Positions 7,682 through 17,081 of a stretch of 64,000 nucleotides of DNA are shown here, in pieces. The stretch comes from DASUTB01 sp036374835. GTDB taxonomy: Bacteria > Actinomycetota > Actinomycetes > Jiangellales > Jiangellaceae. The translations under genes were made by a program, and so were the position numbers. The notes below the pieces were generated by a model. The model searched no databases and was not told where the DNA came from. It saw only the letters and a list, made by a program, of their open reading frames with translations. The number at the start of each line of letters is the position of its first letter. The first letter of the stretch is position 1. Where the stretch lies: the NCBI GenBank assembly GCA_036374835.1, contig DASUTB010000005.1:1-64000 (forward strand), read 5' to 3'.

Positions 7682-9100
7682 ATGGCTGAGGTATTCAAGC
7701 TGCCCGACGTCGGCGAAGGCCTGACCGAAGCGGAGATCGTCTCCTGGAAGGTCCGGCCCGGCGACACCGTGAAGGTCAACGACGTCATTGTCGAGATCGA
7801 GACCGCCAAGTCGCTGGTGGAGCTGCCCTGCCCGTTCGCCGGGGAGGTGGAAGGGCTCCTGGTCGACGAGGGGGCGACCGTGCCGGTCGGCACACCGATC
7901 ATCTCGGTACGCACTGCAGATTCGGGGAGTGCCGGCGCAGCGCCGGAGGCGCCGTCGGCCGCCGAGCCATCGGGTGAATCAGGCGAAAGCAACGGCGACG
8001 GTGACCGCCAGGCAGTCCTTGTCGGCTACGGCCCTCGTTCGACGGCCGCCAAGCGCCGCCCTCGTAAGACGAGCACACAGCCGGAGTCGGGGCAGGCGGC
8101 GCCGGTCCGGGACGCCAGTGTCGATCACGATGAGGCGGCTCACCCCGGCGGGAACGGACCGACTCGTCGTGATCAACCAAATGGGGAAGGCGCGCCTACC
8201 GCGGCACAACCTACCTTGACCGGGGCCGGCGTGCTAGCCAAACCGCCGGTCCGCAAGCTCGCCAAGGATCTTGGCGTCGACCTGCGCACGGTTCCGCCGT
8301 CCGGCGAGGGCGGCATCATCACGCGGGACGACGTCCGGGCCGCGGCCGAGGCGCCGGCTGCCCGTCCCGGCGTCCATGCCGGGGACGGGTGGGACGGCCT
8401 GCCCCGTGAGGAGCGCATTGCGATCAAGTCGGTCCGCAAGGTGACCGCGGAGAACGTCACCCGCTCCGCGTTCACCGCACCGCACGTCACAGAGTTCGTA
8501 ACGGTCGACGTCACCCGTATGGTCCGGCTGCTCGATCGGCTACGCGAGTCCCGCGAGTTCCGCGAGGTGAAGCTCTCGCCGCTGACCGTGCTGGCCCGGG
8601 CGATGTGCCTCGCCGCCAAGCGCACGCCGGACGTCAACTCCAGGTGGGACGACGAGGCGGGCGAGATCGTTGTCCAGCGGTACGTCAATCTCGGTATCGC
8701 CGCTGCGACCCCGCGCGGACTCGTCGTCCCGAACATCAAGGACGCGGACCGGATGTCGCTCCGTGAGCTCGCCGTCGCGATCAACGAATTGGCGGCCACC
8801 GCACGCGAAGGCAAAACCCAGCCTGCCGACATGGCCGGTGGCACGATGTCGATCACCAACGTGGGCGTGTTCGGTGTCGACACCGGCACGCCGATCCTGC
8901 CCCCGGGCGAGGCGGCGATCATGTGCCTCGGCGCGGTCAAGCAGCAGCCGTGGGTACACAAGGGCAAAATCAAGCCGCGTTGGGTCACGACGCTGGGACT
9001 CTCGTTCGATCACCGGTTGGTCGACGGCGAGCAGGGCTCGAAGTTCCTCGCCGACGTCGCAGCACTGCTGGAGGATCCGGCCAACGCCATCGTCTGGTAG
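7682..9100 (+). CDS. 2-oxoacid dehydrogenase E2, dihydrolipoamide acyltransferase
   Basis: A 472-residue core enzyme. Order of domains: one lipoyl domain (about 1-80, lipoylated Lys in ETAKSLVELP), a long Ala/Pro/charged linker (about 85-175), a peripheral subunit-binding domain (PVRKLAKDLGVDLRTV...GGIITRDDV) and the catalytic domain ending with the family His motif SFDHRLVDGEQGSKF. A single lipoyl domain is usual for BCKDH E2. GGAGG precedes the ATG. No E3 (lipoamide dehydrogenase) gene is in the window, so E3 must come from elsewhere, as is common when it is shared with other complexes. Confidence 0.9.
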   Translation: MAEVFKLPDVGEGLTEAEIVSWKVRPGDTVKVNDVIVEIETAKSLVELPCPFAGEVEGLLVDEGATVPVGTPIISVRTADSGSAGAAPEAPSAAEPSGESGESNGDGDRQAVLVGYGPRSTAAKRRPRKTSTQPESGQAAPVRDASVDHDEAAHPGGNGPTRRDQPNGEGAPTAAQPTLTGAGVLAKPPVRKLAKDLGVDLRTVPPSGEGGIITRDDVRAAAEAPAARPGVHAGDGWDGLPREERIAIKSVRKVTAENVTRSAFTAPHVTEFVTVDVTRMVRLLDRLRESREFREVKLSPLTVLARAMCLAAKRTPDVNSRWDDEAGEIVVQRYVNLGIAAATPRGLVVPNIKDADRMSLRELAVAINELAATAREGKTQPADMAGGTMSITNVGVFGVDTGTPILPPGEAAIMCLGAVKQQPWVHKGKIKPRWVTTLGLSFDHRLVDGEQGSKFLADVAALLEDPANAIVW

Positions 9101-9138
9101 GTCGTCGCGGACGAGTCGGTCGGTACTCGGTTCGGCCC

Positions 9139-9534
9139 TCAGACCCGGCCGGCGCGGTCGCGGAGGAGGTCGCGGATCTCCTGCAGCAGCAGCACATCCT
9201 CGGCCGGCGCCGCCGGCTCGTCCTCGACACCCTTCGCGCGCATCTCGCGCAGCCGGTTCATCGGCACGACGAGCACGAAGTACACCGCAAGAGCTATCAG
9301 CAGGAAATTGATCAGTGCGGTAAGGATCGCGCCGATCGAGAACTGCGCTCCGTTGATCGTGAAGTTCCACACATTGTCGAGGTTGGGCTCGCCGAAGATG
9401 GCGGCGATCAGTGGCGTGATCAGCCACTGGACGACGGCGTTGATGACGACCGTGAAGGCGGTGCCGAGCACGATGGCGACCGCCAGGTCGATCACGTTAC
9501 CGCGCAGAACGAACTCTCTGAACCCCTTGAGCAT
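9139..9534 (-). CDS. mscL: Large-conductance mechanosensitive channel
   Basis: A 131-residue protein of the usual MscL length. It starts with the conserved amphipathic helix and TM1 (FVLRGNVIDLAVAIVLGTAF), has a short periplasmic loop (NFTINGAQFSIG), TM2 (ILTALINFLLIALAVYFVLV) and a C-terminal helical bundle (LLLQEIRDLL). It forms a homopentameric pore that opens under membrane tension and releases solutes on osmotic downshift. GGGGGAG precedes the ATG. It is convergent with E2, with only 38 bp between the stops. Confidence 0.95.
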   Translation of the reverse strand: MLKGFREFVLRGNVIDLAVAIVLGTAFTVVINAVVQWLITPLIAAIFGEPNLDNVWNFTINGAQFSIGAILTALINFLLIALAVYFVLVVPMNRLREMRAKGVEDEPAAPAEDVLLLQEIRDLLRDRAGRV

Positions 9535-9641
9535 GGTGGCTCCCCCTGGAAAGACAGCGGTTGGAGATCACCGTATCTCGCGCAGGCGGTCGAGAACCGT
9601 GAAATACACCGGCATAGCCGGACTTTCGTAAGGAGTCTGCG

Positions 9642-9659
9642 CGGCCCGAACGTGGGCCG
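9642..9659 (-). terminator. Short hairpin downstream of the thiolase
   Basis: CGGCCC, a 6-nt loop and GGGCCG lie 18 bp past the thiolase stop. The stem is only 6 bp, so confidence is modest. It also lies upstream of the mscL promoter region. Confidence 0.4.
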
Positions 9660-9677
9660 TTGTGCCAGAACGGTCCG

Positions 9678-10883
<1,206 letters not shown>

Positions 10884-10890
10884 ATCATCA

Positions 10891-10896
10891 AGGGTA
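10891..10896 (-). promoter_or_regulatory. Leaderless -10 box for the thiolase
   Basis: On the minus strand TACCCT lies 7 nt before the GTG at 10883, with no ribosome-binding site. It matches the box of the CDF gene base for base. Confidence 0.5.
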
Positions 10897-11076
10897 GACG
10901 GAGCCGCCGCCGGCACTGGATGCAGCGGCGACGCAAGCCTGCGGACCTGGGCGCAACCGTGCGCCCAGGAGCGCAGTGCACATCCGGAGCTCGGGCAGCG
11001 CCCGCACTCATGGAGCTTGCACCGTGGCCGGCTCGTCATCCGAGAGCCGGCGTCGGACGCACTATGGTAGCGAGTA

Positions 11077-11093
11077 GTAGCACCATGTGCTAC
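11077..11093 (+). promoter_or_regulatory. Palindromic operator of the vapBC-type module
   Basis: GTAGCAC-CAT-GTGCTAC is a perfect 7-bp inverted repeat ending 9 nt before the antitoxin ATG. Position and symmetry fit the autoregulatory site bound by an antitoxin/toxin complex. TACAAC (11091-11096) is a possible overlapping -10 box, 6 nt before the ATG. Confidence 0.65.
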
Positions 11094-11102
11094 AACAATC
11101 AT

Positions 11103-11351
11103 ATGCAGACGATCACTCAGCGCGAGTTTCGCAATGGGAGCTCCGCGATCATGGACAGAGTTGAACGTGGCGAGACGTTCCGCATCACGCGACGCGGCGT
11201 GCCGATCGCAGAAGTCAGGCCGATCCACGGCGAGAAGTTCATGCCGATGGCAGAGATCAAGCGAGCGTTCGCCGGTATGCCTGCTGGCGATCATGCCAAG
11301 ATGCGCGCTGAGGCGGATGCCGTGTTCGGTGAGGAGCGTGTCGGTGACTGA
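11103..11351 (+). CDS. Antitoxin, Phd/YefM-like fold, paired with a PIN toxin
   Basis: An 82-residue protein. The N-terminus (MQTITQREFRNGSSAIMDRVERGETFRITRRG) is the Phd/YefM DNA-binding fold; the C-terminal half (MPAGDHAKMRAEADAVFGEE) is the acidic toxin-binding tail. The frame is open upstream to 10755, but ATG 11103 follows the operator palindrome directly and gives the normal family length. It overlaps the toxin gene by 8 bp. The module sits between two phenylacetate-type genes on the opposite strand, and its third-position GC is visibly lower than theirs, suggesting insertion by transfer. Confidence 0.85.
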   Translation: MQTITQREFRNGSSAIMDRVERGETFRITRRGVPIAEVRPIHGEKFMPMAEIKRAFAGMPAGDHAKMRAEADAVFGEERVGD

Positions 11352-11751
11352 TCGCAATCTGCAGGGAGTTCTCGATACGTCCGTGGTGATCGACCTCGAC
11401 GAAATACCGGACGAGAATCTCCCGGTGCACGCAGCCATCACCGCGGTGACTCTCGCCGAGCTGTCGCAGGGGCCTCACCTGGCCGCCGATGTCGAGACGC
11501 GAGCGATCCGCACGGAGCGGCTACAGCTCGTGGAGGCGACGTTTCGCTCGCCGTTGCCGTTCAACGCAACTTGCGCACGGAAGTACGGCTCCCTTGTCGC
11601 GAAGGTGTTGGCATCGGGGCGCAACCCCAAGCCCAGAAGGATAGACCTGATGATCGCGGCGACCGCAGCCAGCCTGGATCTGCCGTTCTATACGCGGAAT
11701 CCGGACGACTTCAAGGGCATCGAATCGTCCGTGCTGGTCGTGCCGGTGTAG
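11344..11751 (+). CDS. PIN-domain ribonuclease toxin, VapC family
   Basis: A 135-residue PIN-domain RNase, partner of the antitoxin just upstream. Acidic active-site residues are recognisable: first Asp in VLDTSVVIDLD, Glu in VTLAELSQG, Asp in RRIDLMIAATA and the last acidic cluster in YTRNPDDF. Start is GTG 11344, inside the antitoxin's last codons, with GAGGAG 6 nt upstream. VapC toxins usually cut tRNA or rRNA when freed from the antitoxin; the target here is unknown. A palindromic hairpin follows. Confidence 0.87.
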   Translation: MTDRNLQGVLDTSVVIDLDEIPDENLPVHAAITAVTLAELSQGPHLAADVETRAIRTERLQLVEATFRSPLPFNATCARKYGSLVAKVLASGRNPKPRRIDLMIAATAASLDLPFYTRNPDDFKGIESSVLVVPV

Positions 11752-11775
11752 GCGGGAGCGGAAAGGTACGGTTAG

Positions 11776-11793
11776 CGACCCGTCGACGGGTCG
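11776..11793. terminator. Palindromic hairpin between vapC-type and paaI-type genes
   Basis: CGACCC-GTCGAC-GGGTCG is an 18-bp perfect palindrome in the 71-bp gap between convergent genes. It probably terminates both strands. Confidence 0.5.
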
Positions 11794-11822
11794 TTAAGCA
11801 GGCCGAGCGGACGTTTACGTGG

Positions 11823-12281
11823 TCATTCGGTGAGGGTGCCGCCGATCTCGCGGGAGCGGCCGCGGAACTCGGCCACGATCTCGTCGGCACGGCGGATCTG
11901 CACGTCGTAGATGCCGTTGCGGCCGTAGCGGACGCGCTCGGTCGCCTCGGCGGTCAGGACGTCACCGAGACGGGCCGGTGCGACGAACACGATGTCGCAG
12001 TCCTGGGCGACCGCGATCCGGTTGTACGAATTGCAGGCGAACGCGAACGCCGAGTCGGCGAGTGCGAACACGAAGCCGCCGTGGCAGATGGCGTGGCCGT
12101 TGACCATGTCCGCGCGTACCGTCATCGTGATGGTCGCACGTCCGGGCGCGACCTCGTCCAGGCTCATGCCGAGCGCTTGGGACGCGGCGTCGTCCGCCCA
12201 CATGGCCGCGGCAGCGCGCTCGGCCAGGCGCTGGGCGTCACCCAACGGTGTGTCCGCGGACGGCTCGCTTTCGGAGATCAT
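11823..12281 (-). CDS. paaI: Hotdog-fold thioesterase, PaaI type
   Basis: A 152-residue acyl-CoA thioesterase of the PaaI/hydroxyphenylacetyl-CoA type. The family motif NGHAICHGGFVFALADSAFAFACNS is seen, with the His-Gly-Gly active-site segment and the catalytic Asp of ALADS. PaaI releases CoA from stalled phenylacetate intermediates. It lies downstream of paaH on the same strand; with ATG 12281 the two genes overlap by 44 bp, and a TTG at 12290 would lengthen this. No clear ribosome-binding site is visible, so coupling to paaH translation is likely. Confidence 0.87.
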   Translation of the reverse strand: MISESEPSADTPLGDAQRLAERAAAAMWADDAASQALGMSLDEVAPGRATITMTVRADMVNGHAICHGGFVFALADSAFAFACNSYNRIAVAQDCDIVFVAPARLGDVLTAEATERVRYGRNGIYDVQIRRADEIVAEFRGRSREIGGTLTE

Positions 12282-13749
12282 CGGACACAAGGTACCGCTG
12301 TTTGTCCTCGGTGCGGGCTAGCGCGTCCAGCACGCCGACGACCCAGTCCCAGCCCAGCTCGTCGCCCCAGGCCACCGGGCCTTTCGGATAGTTGACGCCC
12401 AGCCGCATCGCGGTATCCACGTCCGGCGCCGAGGCAACGCCGGCGTCCACCGCGTCCGCACCGAACGCGGCGAGCATCGCCACGGTGCGGGCGACGATCA
12501 TTCCGGGTGTGTCCGCGACGATGGTGACGTCCGCGCCCGCGGCTTGCAGGCAGCCCACCGCATCGCTGACCGCGGCGGTTGGCGTGTCGGGCCCCGCTGC
12601 GACGGCGAACCTGGATGCGGAGCCGAAGTCGTGCGCTAGGTCAACCAAGATCGTCGTCTCGCCCGTCTCAGCCATGACGTCGGCAGCGGTGCGTCCGTCG
12701 GTCATCTGGAGCACGACGTTCTCGCTCGGCCGGATCCGGACGGGTCCGTGACCGCGGGTTACGTGCACCGGGAAGCCCGCCCTGCCCAGCCGGTCGATGA
12801 GTGCCGACAACGGTGTGCTGCCGCCGTTGACGGTCAACGATTGCGGCTCGTTGCACGGCTCGGCCGTCGCAGCGACAGGTTTCGCCTTGCCGTCGTAGAA
12901 GCCGCCGCCGGATTTGCGCCCCAGTCGGCCATCGGCAACCATCTCGTCCTGCAGCGCCGACGTCTCGAACCGGGGATCTTTGCCGAGCGCCTTCCAGACG
13001 CTCCGGGTGACCGCGGCGTTGACGTCCTGACCGATCAGATCCGTGAGCTCGCACGGTCCCATCCGGAAACCGCCGCTCTCGCGCATGATCGCATCCAGGG
13101 TTGCCGGGTCGATGTAACCATGCCCGAGGATCCGGAACGCCTCGGCGTAGAACGGTCGCGCGACCCGGTTCACGATGAATCCGGGCGTTGACGTGCACTG
13201 CACCGGGGTCTTGCCCCAGACCGTGGCGGTGGCGGCCAGCGCGTCCGCCACATCGGGGGACGTCGCCTCACCACGTACCACCTCGACGAGCGGCAGGAGC
13301 GGCGCCGGATTGAAGAAGTGCATGCCCGCCAAGCGCTCGGGCCGGGTCATTCCGGCCGCGATATCGGTGATGGACAGCGACGACGTGTTGGACGCGAACA
13401 CGGCCTCTTCCCCACAGGCCGCTTCGAGCATGCCGAACAGCTCGCGCTTGACGGCGATGTCCTCGATGACCGCCTCCACCACCAGGCCGCATTCGGCGAG
13501 ATCGACGATCGCGGCCGCCGGTGCGAGCCGGTCACGGATGTGCTGAGCCTGCTGCGGGTCGAGCTTGCCTTTGTCGGTCAGCCGGGTGAGGCGGGCTTTG
13601 ATGTTTCCGACCGCCTCCTCGGCCACTCCGGGCACGGCGTCATAGATCCGGACGGGGTGCCCCGCCGTGGCGGCGACTTGCCCGATCCCGGCACCCATGG
13701 TGCCGGCGCCGACGATGCCGATCGGGGTAGTCGGGTCGAGTGCGGTCAT
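12238..13749 (-). CDS. paaH: 3-hydroxyacyl-CoA dehydrogenase, PaaH type
   Basis: A 503-residue NAD-dependent dehydrogenase. The Rossmann motif is GIVGAGTMGAGIGQVAA near the N-terminus; the catalytic His is in MHFFNPAPLLPLVEVV; two C-terminal helical domains follow, the first with GFIVNRV and the second with MRLGVNYPKGPVAWGDELG. The double C-terminal domain and 500-residue length match PaaH of phenylacetate catabolism rather than the short 280-residue form. It oxidises 3-hydroxyadipyl-CoA to 3-oxoadipyl-CoA, feeding the thiolase. Divergent from paaN. Confidence 0.88.
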   Translation of the reverse strand: MTALDPTTPIGIVGAGTMGAGIGQVAATAGHPVRIYDAVPGVAEEAVGNIKARLTRLTDKGKLDPQQAQHIRDRLAPAAAIVDLAECGLVVEAVIEDIAVKRELFGMLEAACGEEAVFASNTSSLSITDIAAGMTRPERLAGMHFFNPAPLLPLVEVVRGEATSPDVADALAATATVWGKTPVQCTSTPGFIVNRVARPFYAEAFRILGHGYIDPATLDAIMRESGGFRMGPCELTDLIGQDVNAAVTRSVWKALGKDPRFETSALQDEMVADGRLGRKSGGGFYDGKAKPVAATAEPCNEPQSLTVNGGSTPLSALIDRLGRAGFPVHVTRGHGPVRIRPSENVVLQMTDGRTAADVMAETGETTILVDLAHDFGSASRFAVAAGPDTPTAAVSDAVGCLQAAGADVTIVADTPGMIVARTVAMLAAFGADAVDAGVASAPDVDTAMRLGVNYPKGPVAWGDELGWDWVVGVLDALARTEDKQRYLVSDDLRKRAVRGHTVG

Positions 13750-13885
13750 ACCGCCGAGTCTGCCGCAACTTTATTCCCCTCGCTTGCCACACTGCGAGGA
13801 CCGGCAGCGCATGTGACAAAGTAGAGTCGAGTGAGCTTATTCCCCGTCACACGTGCTGCGCGCCGGCGCGCTGGAGGTGCCTGAC
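13750..13885. promoter_or_regulatory. Divergent paaH/paaN control region
   Basis: A 136-bp region between divergent paaH and paaN. TTATTCCCC occurs twice in direct orientation (13771-13779 and 13837-13845), 66 bp apart, one close to each gene. No confident -35/-10 pair is visible. Two regulator half-sites are one possible reading. Confidence 0.3.
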
Positions 13886-15565
13886 ATGTCCCTGGACCCC
13901 TTGATCGCCAAGCACCAACAGACCTTGGAGGATGCGCTCGCCGCGATCCGCAGCCGTGGCCACTACTCGGCGTATCCCGAATCGCCGAGCCCGCGTGTCT
14001 ACGGCGAGACGGCCGGGCCCGAGGGCAAGGCGGCGTACGAGGCATGGCTCGGCACCGAATTCCCGCTCGAGACGCCCGGTGCGGACGGGCGGGTCGCCAC
14101 CGAGACGAGCCCGTTCGGTCCGGAACTGGGCGTCACGTATCCACGGATCCGGCCTACTGACGAGTCGGTCGGTGCCCTGCTCGGCGCCGCTGCGGCGGCG
14201 ATGCCGGCCTGGCGGGAGGCGGGGCCGCTGGGGCGGGCCGCCGTCTGCATGGAGATCCTCGACCGCCTCCACAAGCGGATCTTCGAGCTTGGCCACACGG
14301 TCATGCACACCTCCGGGCAGGCCTACGTGATGGCATTCCAGGCCGGCGGGGCGCACGCGCTGGACCGGGGCCTGGAATCGGTCGCCTACGCGTACGAGGA
14401 GCAGACCCGCACTCCCGGGATGGTGACATGGGAGAAGCCGACCAAGGGCGATCCGCTGCGCATGACGAAGACGTTCCACATCGTGCCGCGCGGCATCGGG
14501 CTGGTGATCGGCTGCAACACGTTCCCGACCTGGAATTCGTGGCCGGGCCTGTTCGCCTCGCTCGCGACGGGCAACGCCGTGGTCGTCAAGCCGCACCCGG
14601 GTGCCGTCCTCCCGCTTGCCATCACTGTACAGGCCGCCCAAGAGGTCCTGGCGGAGAACGGGTTCGATCGGAATCTCGTCACGCTGGCCGCCGAAGACCC
14701 GGCCGACAAACTGGCCGCGACGCTGGCGACCCGGCCCGAGATCAAGATCGTCGACTTCACCGGCTCCAGCGCCTTCGGCGAGTGGCTGGAGGACAACGCG
14801 CGTCAGGCGCAGGTGTACACCGAGAAGTCCGGCGTCAATACCATCGTCATCGACTCGACCGACGACTTCCGCGGGCTGTGCAGCAACATCGCCTTCTCGT
14901 TGAGCCTCTACACCGGGCAGATGTGTACCGCGCCGCAGAACATCTACGTCCCGCGCGACGGCATCGCCACCGAGGACGGGCGCAAGTCGTTCGAGGAGGT
15001 CGGCGAAGGCATCGCGGCCGCGGTGACCAAGCTGCTCGCCGACGACGCCAAGGCGGTCGAGTTGCTCGGCGGTGTGGCCAATCGTGGCGTGCTGGAGCGG
15101 GTGGAGGCGGCGAACACGGAGGGGGACGTCATCCTGCACTCGCGGGCGATCACCCATCCCGCCTGGTCGGACGCGACGGTGCGCACCCCGGTCATCCGCG
15201 CGATCGACGCCGCCGACGCAGATACCTACACCTCGGAATGCTTCGGCCCGGTCTCCTACCTGATCGCCACCGACTCGACAGACGCGTCGCTCGAGCTGTT
15301 CCGGACGACCGTCAAGGAGCATGGCGCGATGACCGCCTCGGTTTACTCGACGGACGAGAAAGTGATCGATGCCGCCGAGGCAGCGGCAATCGATGCCGGC
15401 GTGGCGCTGTCGATAAACCTGACCGGCGGTGTCTTCGTCAACCAGTCCGCCGCGTTCTCCGATTTCCACGGCACCGGGGCCAACCCGGCCGCGTCGGCGG
15501 CGTTCACGGACGGCGCGTTCGTCGCCGGACGGTTCCGCGTCGTGCAGTCGCGCCGCCACACCTGA
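13886..15565 (+). CDS. paaN: PaaN-type aldehyde dehydrogenase family protein
   Basis: A 559-residue protein of the aldehyde dehydrogenase superfamily, matching PaaN of phenylacetate degradation. The catalytic Cys is in YTGQMCTAPQNIYVP and the Glu equivalent in YTEKSGVNTIV; the nucleotide-binding region contains FTGSSAFGEWL. It lacks the C-terminal hotdog (MaoC) domain of PaaZ. PaaN oxidises the ring-opened semialdehyde intermediate in some actinobacteria; that role is inferred. Start ATG 13886 has GGAGGT 7 nt upstream. The other paa genes (paaABCDE, paaG, paaK) are not in the window. Confidence 0.85.
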   Translation: MSLDPLIAKHQQTLEDALAAIRSRGHYSAYPESPSPRVYGETAGPEGKAAYEAWLGTEFPLETPGADGRVATETSPFGPELGVTYPRIRPTDESVGALLGAAAAAMPAWREAGPLGRAAVCMEILDRLHKRIFELGHTVMHTSGQAYVMAFQAGGAHALDRGLESVAYAYEEQTRTPGMVTWEKPTKGDPLRMTKTFHIVPRGIGLVIGCNTFPTWNSWPGLFASLATGNAVVVKPHPGAVLPLAITVQAAQEVLAENGFDRNLVTLAAEDPADKLAATLATRPEIKIVDFTGSSAFGEWLEDNARQAQVYTEKSGVNTIVIDSTDDFRGLCSNIAFSLSLYTGQMCTAPQNIYVPRDGIATEDGRKSFEEVGEGIAAAVTKLLADDAKAVELLGGVANRGVLERVEAANTEGDVILHSRAITHPAWSDATVRTPVIRAIDAADADTYTSECFGPVSYLIATDSTDASLELFRTTVKEHGAMTASVYSTDEKVIDAAEAAAIDAGVALSINLTGGVFVNQSAAFSDFHGTGANPAASAAFTDGAFVAGRFRVVQSRRHT

Positions 15566-15723
15566 TTCTGCAGTGGGACACGAAGACCGCCCGGGCAGTG
15601 CGGCTCGCGGTGGGTGGCTTTCAAACGTCCCGAGCTAAATCGGACTAGTCGTCGGCTAGGGTGGCTTCCGGCGTTGGGCGCCCGGCGCTGAAATCCCGGC
15701 TCGCTACCTGGGAGGTTCTCGCG

Positions 15724-16779
15724 GTGAGTCGACGACGGATCACGCTGGCCGATGTCGCCAGGCATGCCGGTGTGTCGGGCACGACCGCCTCGCTGGTCCT
15801 TTCCGGGCGAGGACGCGAGCTGCGCATCTCCGAGAGCGTCGAGCACCGGGTCCGCGAGGCCGCCGACGAGTTGCAGTACCGACCCAACATCGTCTCCGTC
15901 GGCCTGCGAACCGGCACTACCCGAACCATCGGCTTCGTCTCCGACACCGTCGCCACCTCCCGACTCGCCGGCGACATGATCAAAGGAGCGCTCGAGGCCG
16001 CGCGGGATCGGGGTGTGATGCTGTTCATCGGCGAGACCGAGGGCGAGACGGATCTCGAACAGGGCCTGTTACGTGCGATGCACGACCGTCAGGTCGACGG
16101 CATCATCCTCGCGTCCATGTTCACCCGAACCGTCAAGGTGCCCACGGGGCTCAAGACCGGTCCCGCCGTGCTGCTCAACTCAGTTCCGGACCGAAGCGCT
16201 CCGCTTCCGTCGATCGTGCCCGACGAAGTCGAAGCAGGTCGCACGGCCGCCCGAGTTCTACTCGACGCCGGTCACCGAGCGGGCATCCATCTCATCGGCG
16301 CTGGTCCCGGTATCCATGATGTCCCCCGTGACGCACTGGCCGGCGTCGAGCGCCTCACCGGTATCGGCGAGATTCTTGATCAGGCGGAGGTCACGGTTGC
16401 GGGTGGGCATATCTGCTCCGACTGGCTGCCGAACCAGGGATACGACGCAACCTGCAGTCTCCTCGAACGCGAACGGCCACGTGCACTGATCTGCCTCAAC
16501 GACCGCCTGGCGTTCGGCGCGTACCAAGCCCTCGACGCCTTCGGGCTCAAGGTTCCCGACGACGTCTCCGTCGTCTCTTTCGACGACCACCCGATCGCCA
16601 CCTGGGTGCGTCCCAAACTCACCACCATCGCCCTCCCGCACTACGAACTCGGCCGCAAAGCCGTCGACGTGCTTTTCGCCGAGATCGACCGACGGCGCGA
16701 TGACGTAGAACCGGACAAAGAGACTTATCGAATCCCGATGTCGGTACGAATCCGCGATTCCGTCCGGTCGCCGCAATAG
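15724..16779 (+). CDS. LacI-family transcriptional regulator
   Basis: A 351-residue regulator. The N-terminal helix-turn-helix and hinge read ITLADVARHAGVSGTTASLVLSG, and the periplasmic-binding-protein-like effector domain ends with the usual YRIPMSVRIRDS. Start is GTG 15724 with GGGAGGT 6 nt upstream. It lies directly upstream of the AglEFG-like importer and transcribes toward it; the palindrome at 16837-16854 is its likely operator. The ligand is probably an oligosaccharide or a derived sugar. A partial copy of the operator half-site upstream at 15634 hints at autoregulation, weakly. Confidence 0.9.
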   Translation: MSRRRITLADVARHAGVSGTTASLVLSGRGRELRISESVEHRVREAADELQYRPNIVSVGLRTGTTRTIGFVSDTVATSRLAGDMIKGALEAARDRGVMLFIGETEGETDLEQGLLRAMHDRQVDGIILASMFTRTVKVPTGLKTGPAVLLNSVPDRSAPLPSIVPDEVEAGRTAARVLLDAGHRAGIHLIGAGPGIHDVPRDALAGVERLTGIGEILDQAEVTVAGGHICSDWLPNQGYDATCSLLERERPRALICLNDRLAFGAYQALDAFGLKVPDDVSVVSFDDHPIATWVRPKLTTIALPHYELGRKAVDVLFAEIDRRRDDVEPDKETYRIPMSVRIRDSVRSPQ

Positions 16780-16804
16780 GGTCGCCGCAATAGGAGTTGA
16801 AGTA

Positions 16805-16854
16805 TTGACACGCCTCGGACGTGCCCATACGCTCCCCGCTAATCCGGTTTAGCG
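16805..16854 (+). promoter_or_regulatory. Sugar-importer promoter with LacI-type operator
   Basis: TTGACA (16805-16810), a 17-bp spacer and TACGCT (16828-16833) form a near-ideal vegetative promoter. Directly downstream, CGCTAATCCGGTTTAGCG (16837-16854) is an 18-bp palindrome with one mismatched pair and the central CG dinucleotide typical of LacI-family operators. It covers the predicted +1. The transcript would have a leader of about 240 nt before the binding-protein ATG at 17082; I see nothing else in that leader or in the rest of the 16780-17081 gap. Confidence 0.8.
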
Positions 16855-17081
16855 ACGGGAGAAGGTGCATCGTGCGCGCGCCGTGCGTCGCCGATGTGAT
16901 CACTCAGAAGGGAGTCGGCAGGTGGTGTCCGTTTCGTCCTGTGACGTGACCGAATCGTTACCGCCGAACCTGGCGCTTCCTCTTGCGTGAACGCGGAGAA
17001 ACGGCTTCCTTTCAGTTATACGAATGCAAAGCCTGGTCGGGCCGTCCAAGGGGTCGGGTCACAGGTGAGGGGAGAGAATTC

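Noticed and set aside
15633..15650. A second LacI operator upstream of the lacI-type gene
   Set aside because: GCTAAATCGG resembles one half of the 16837 site (8 of 10), but the other half does not match and the symmetry is poor; too weak to list.
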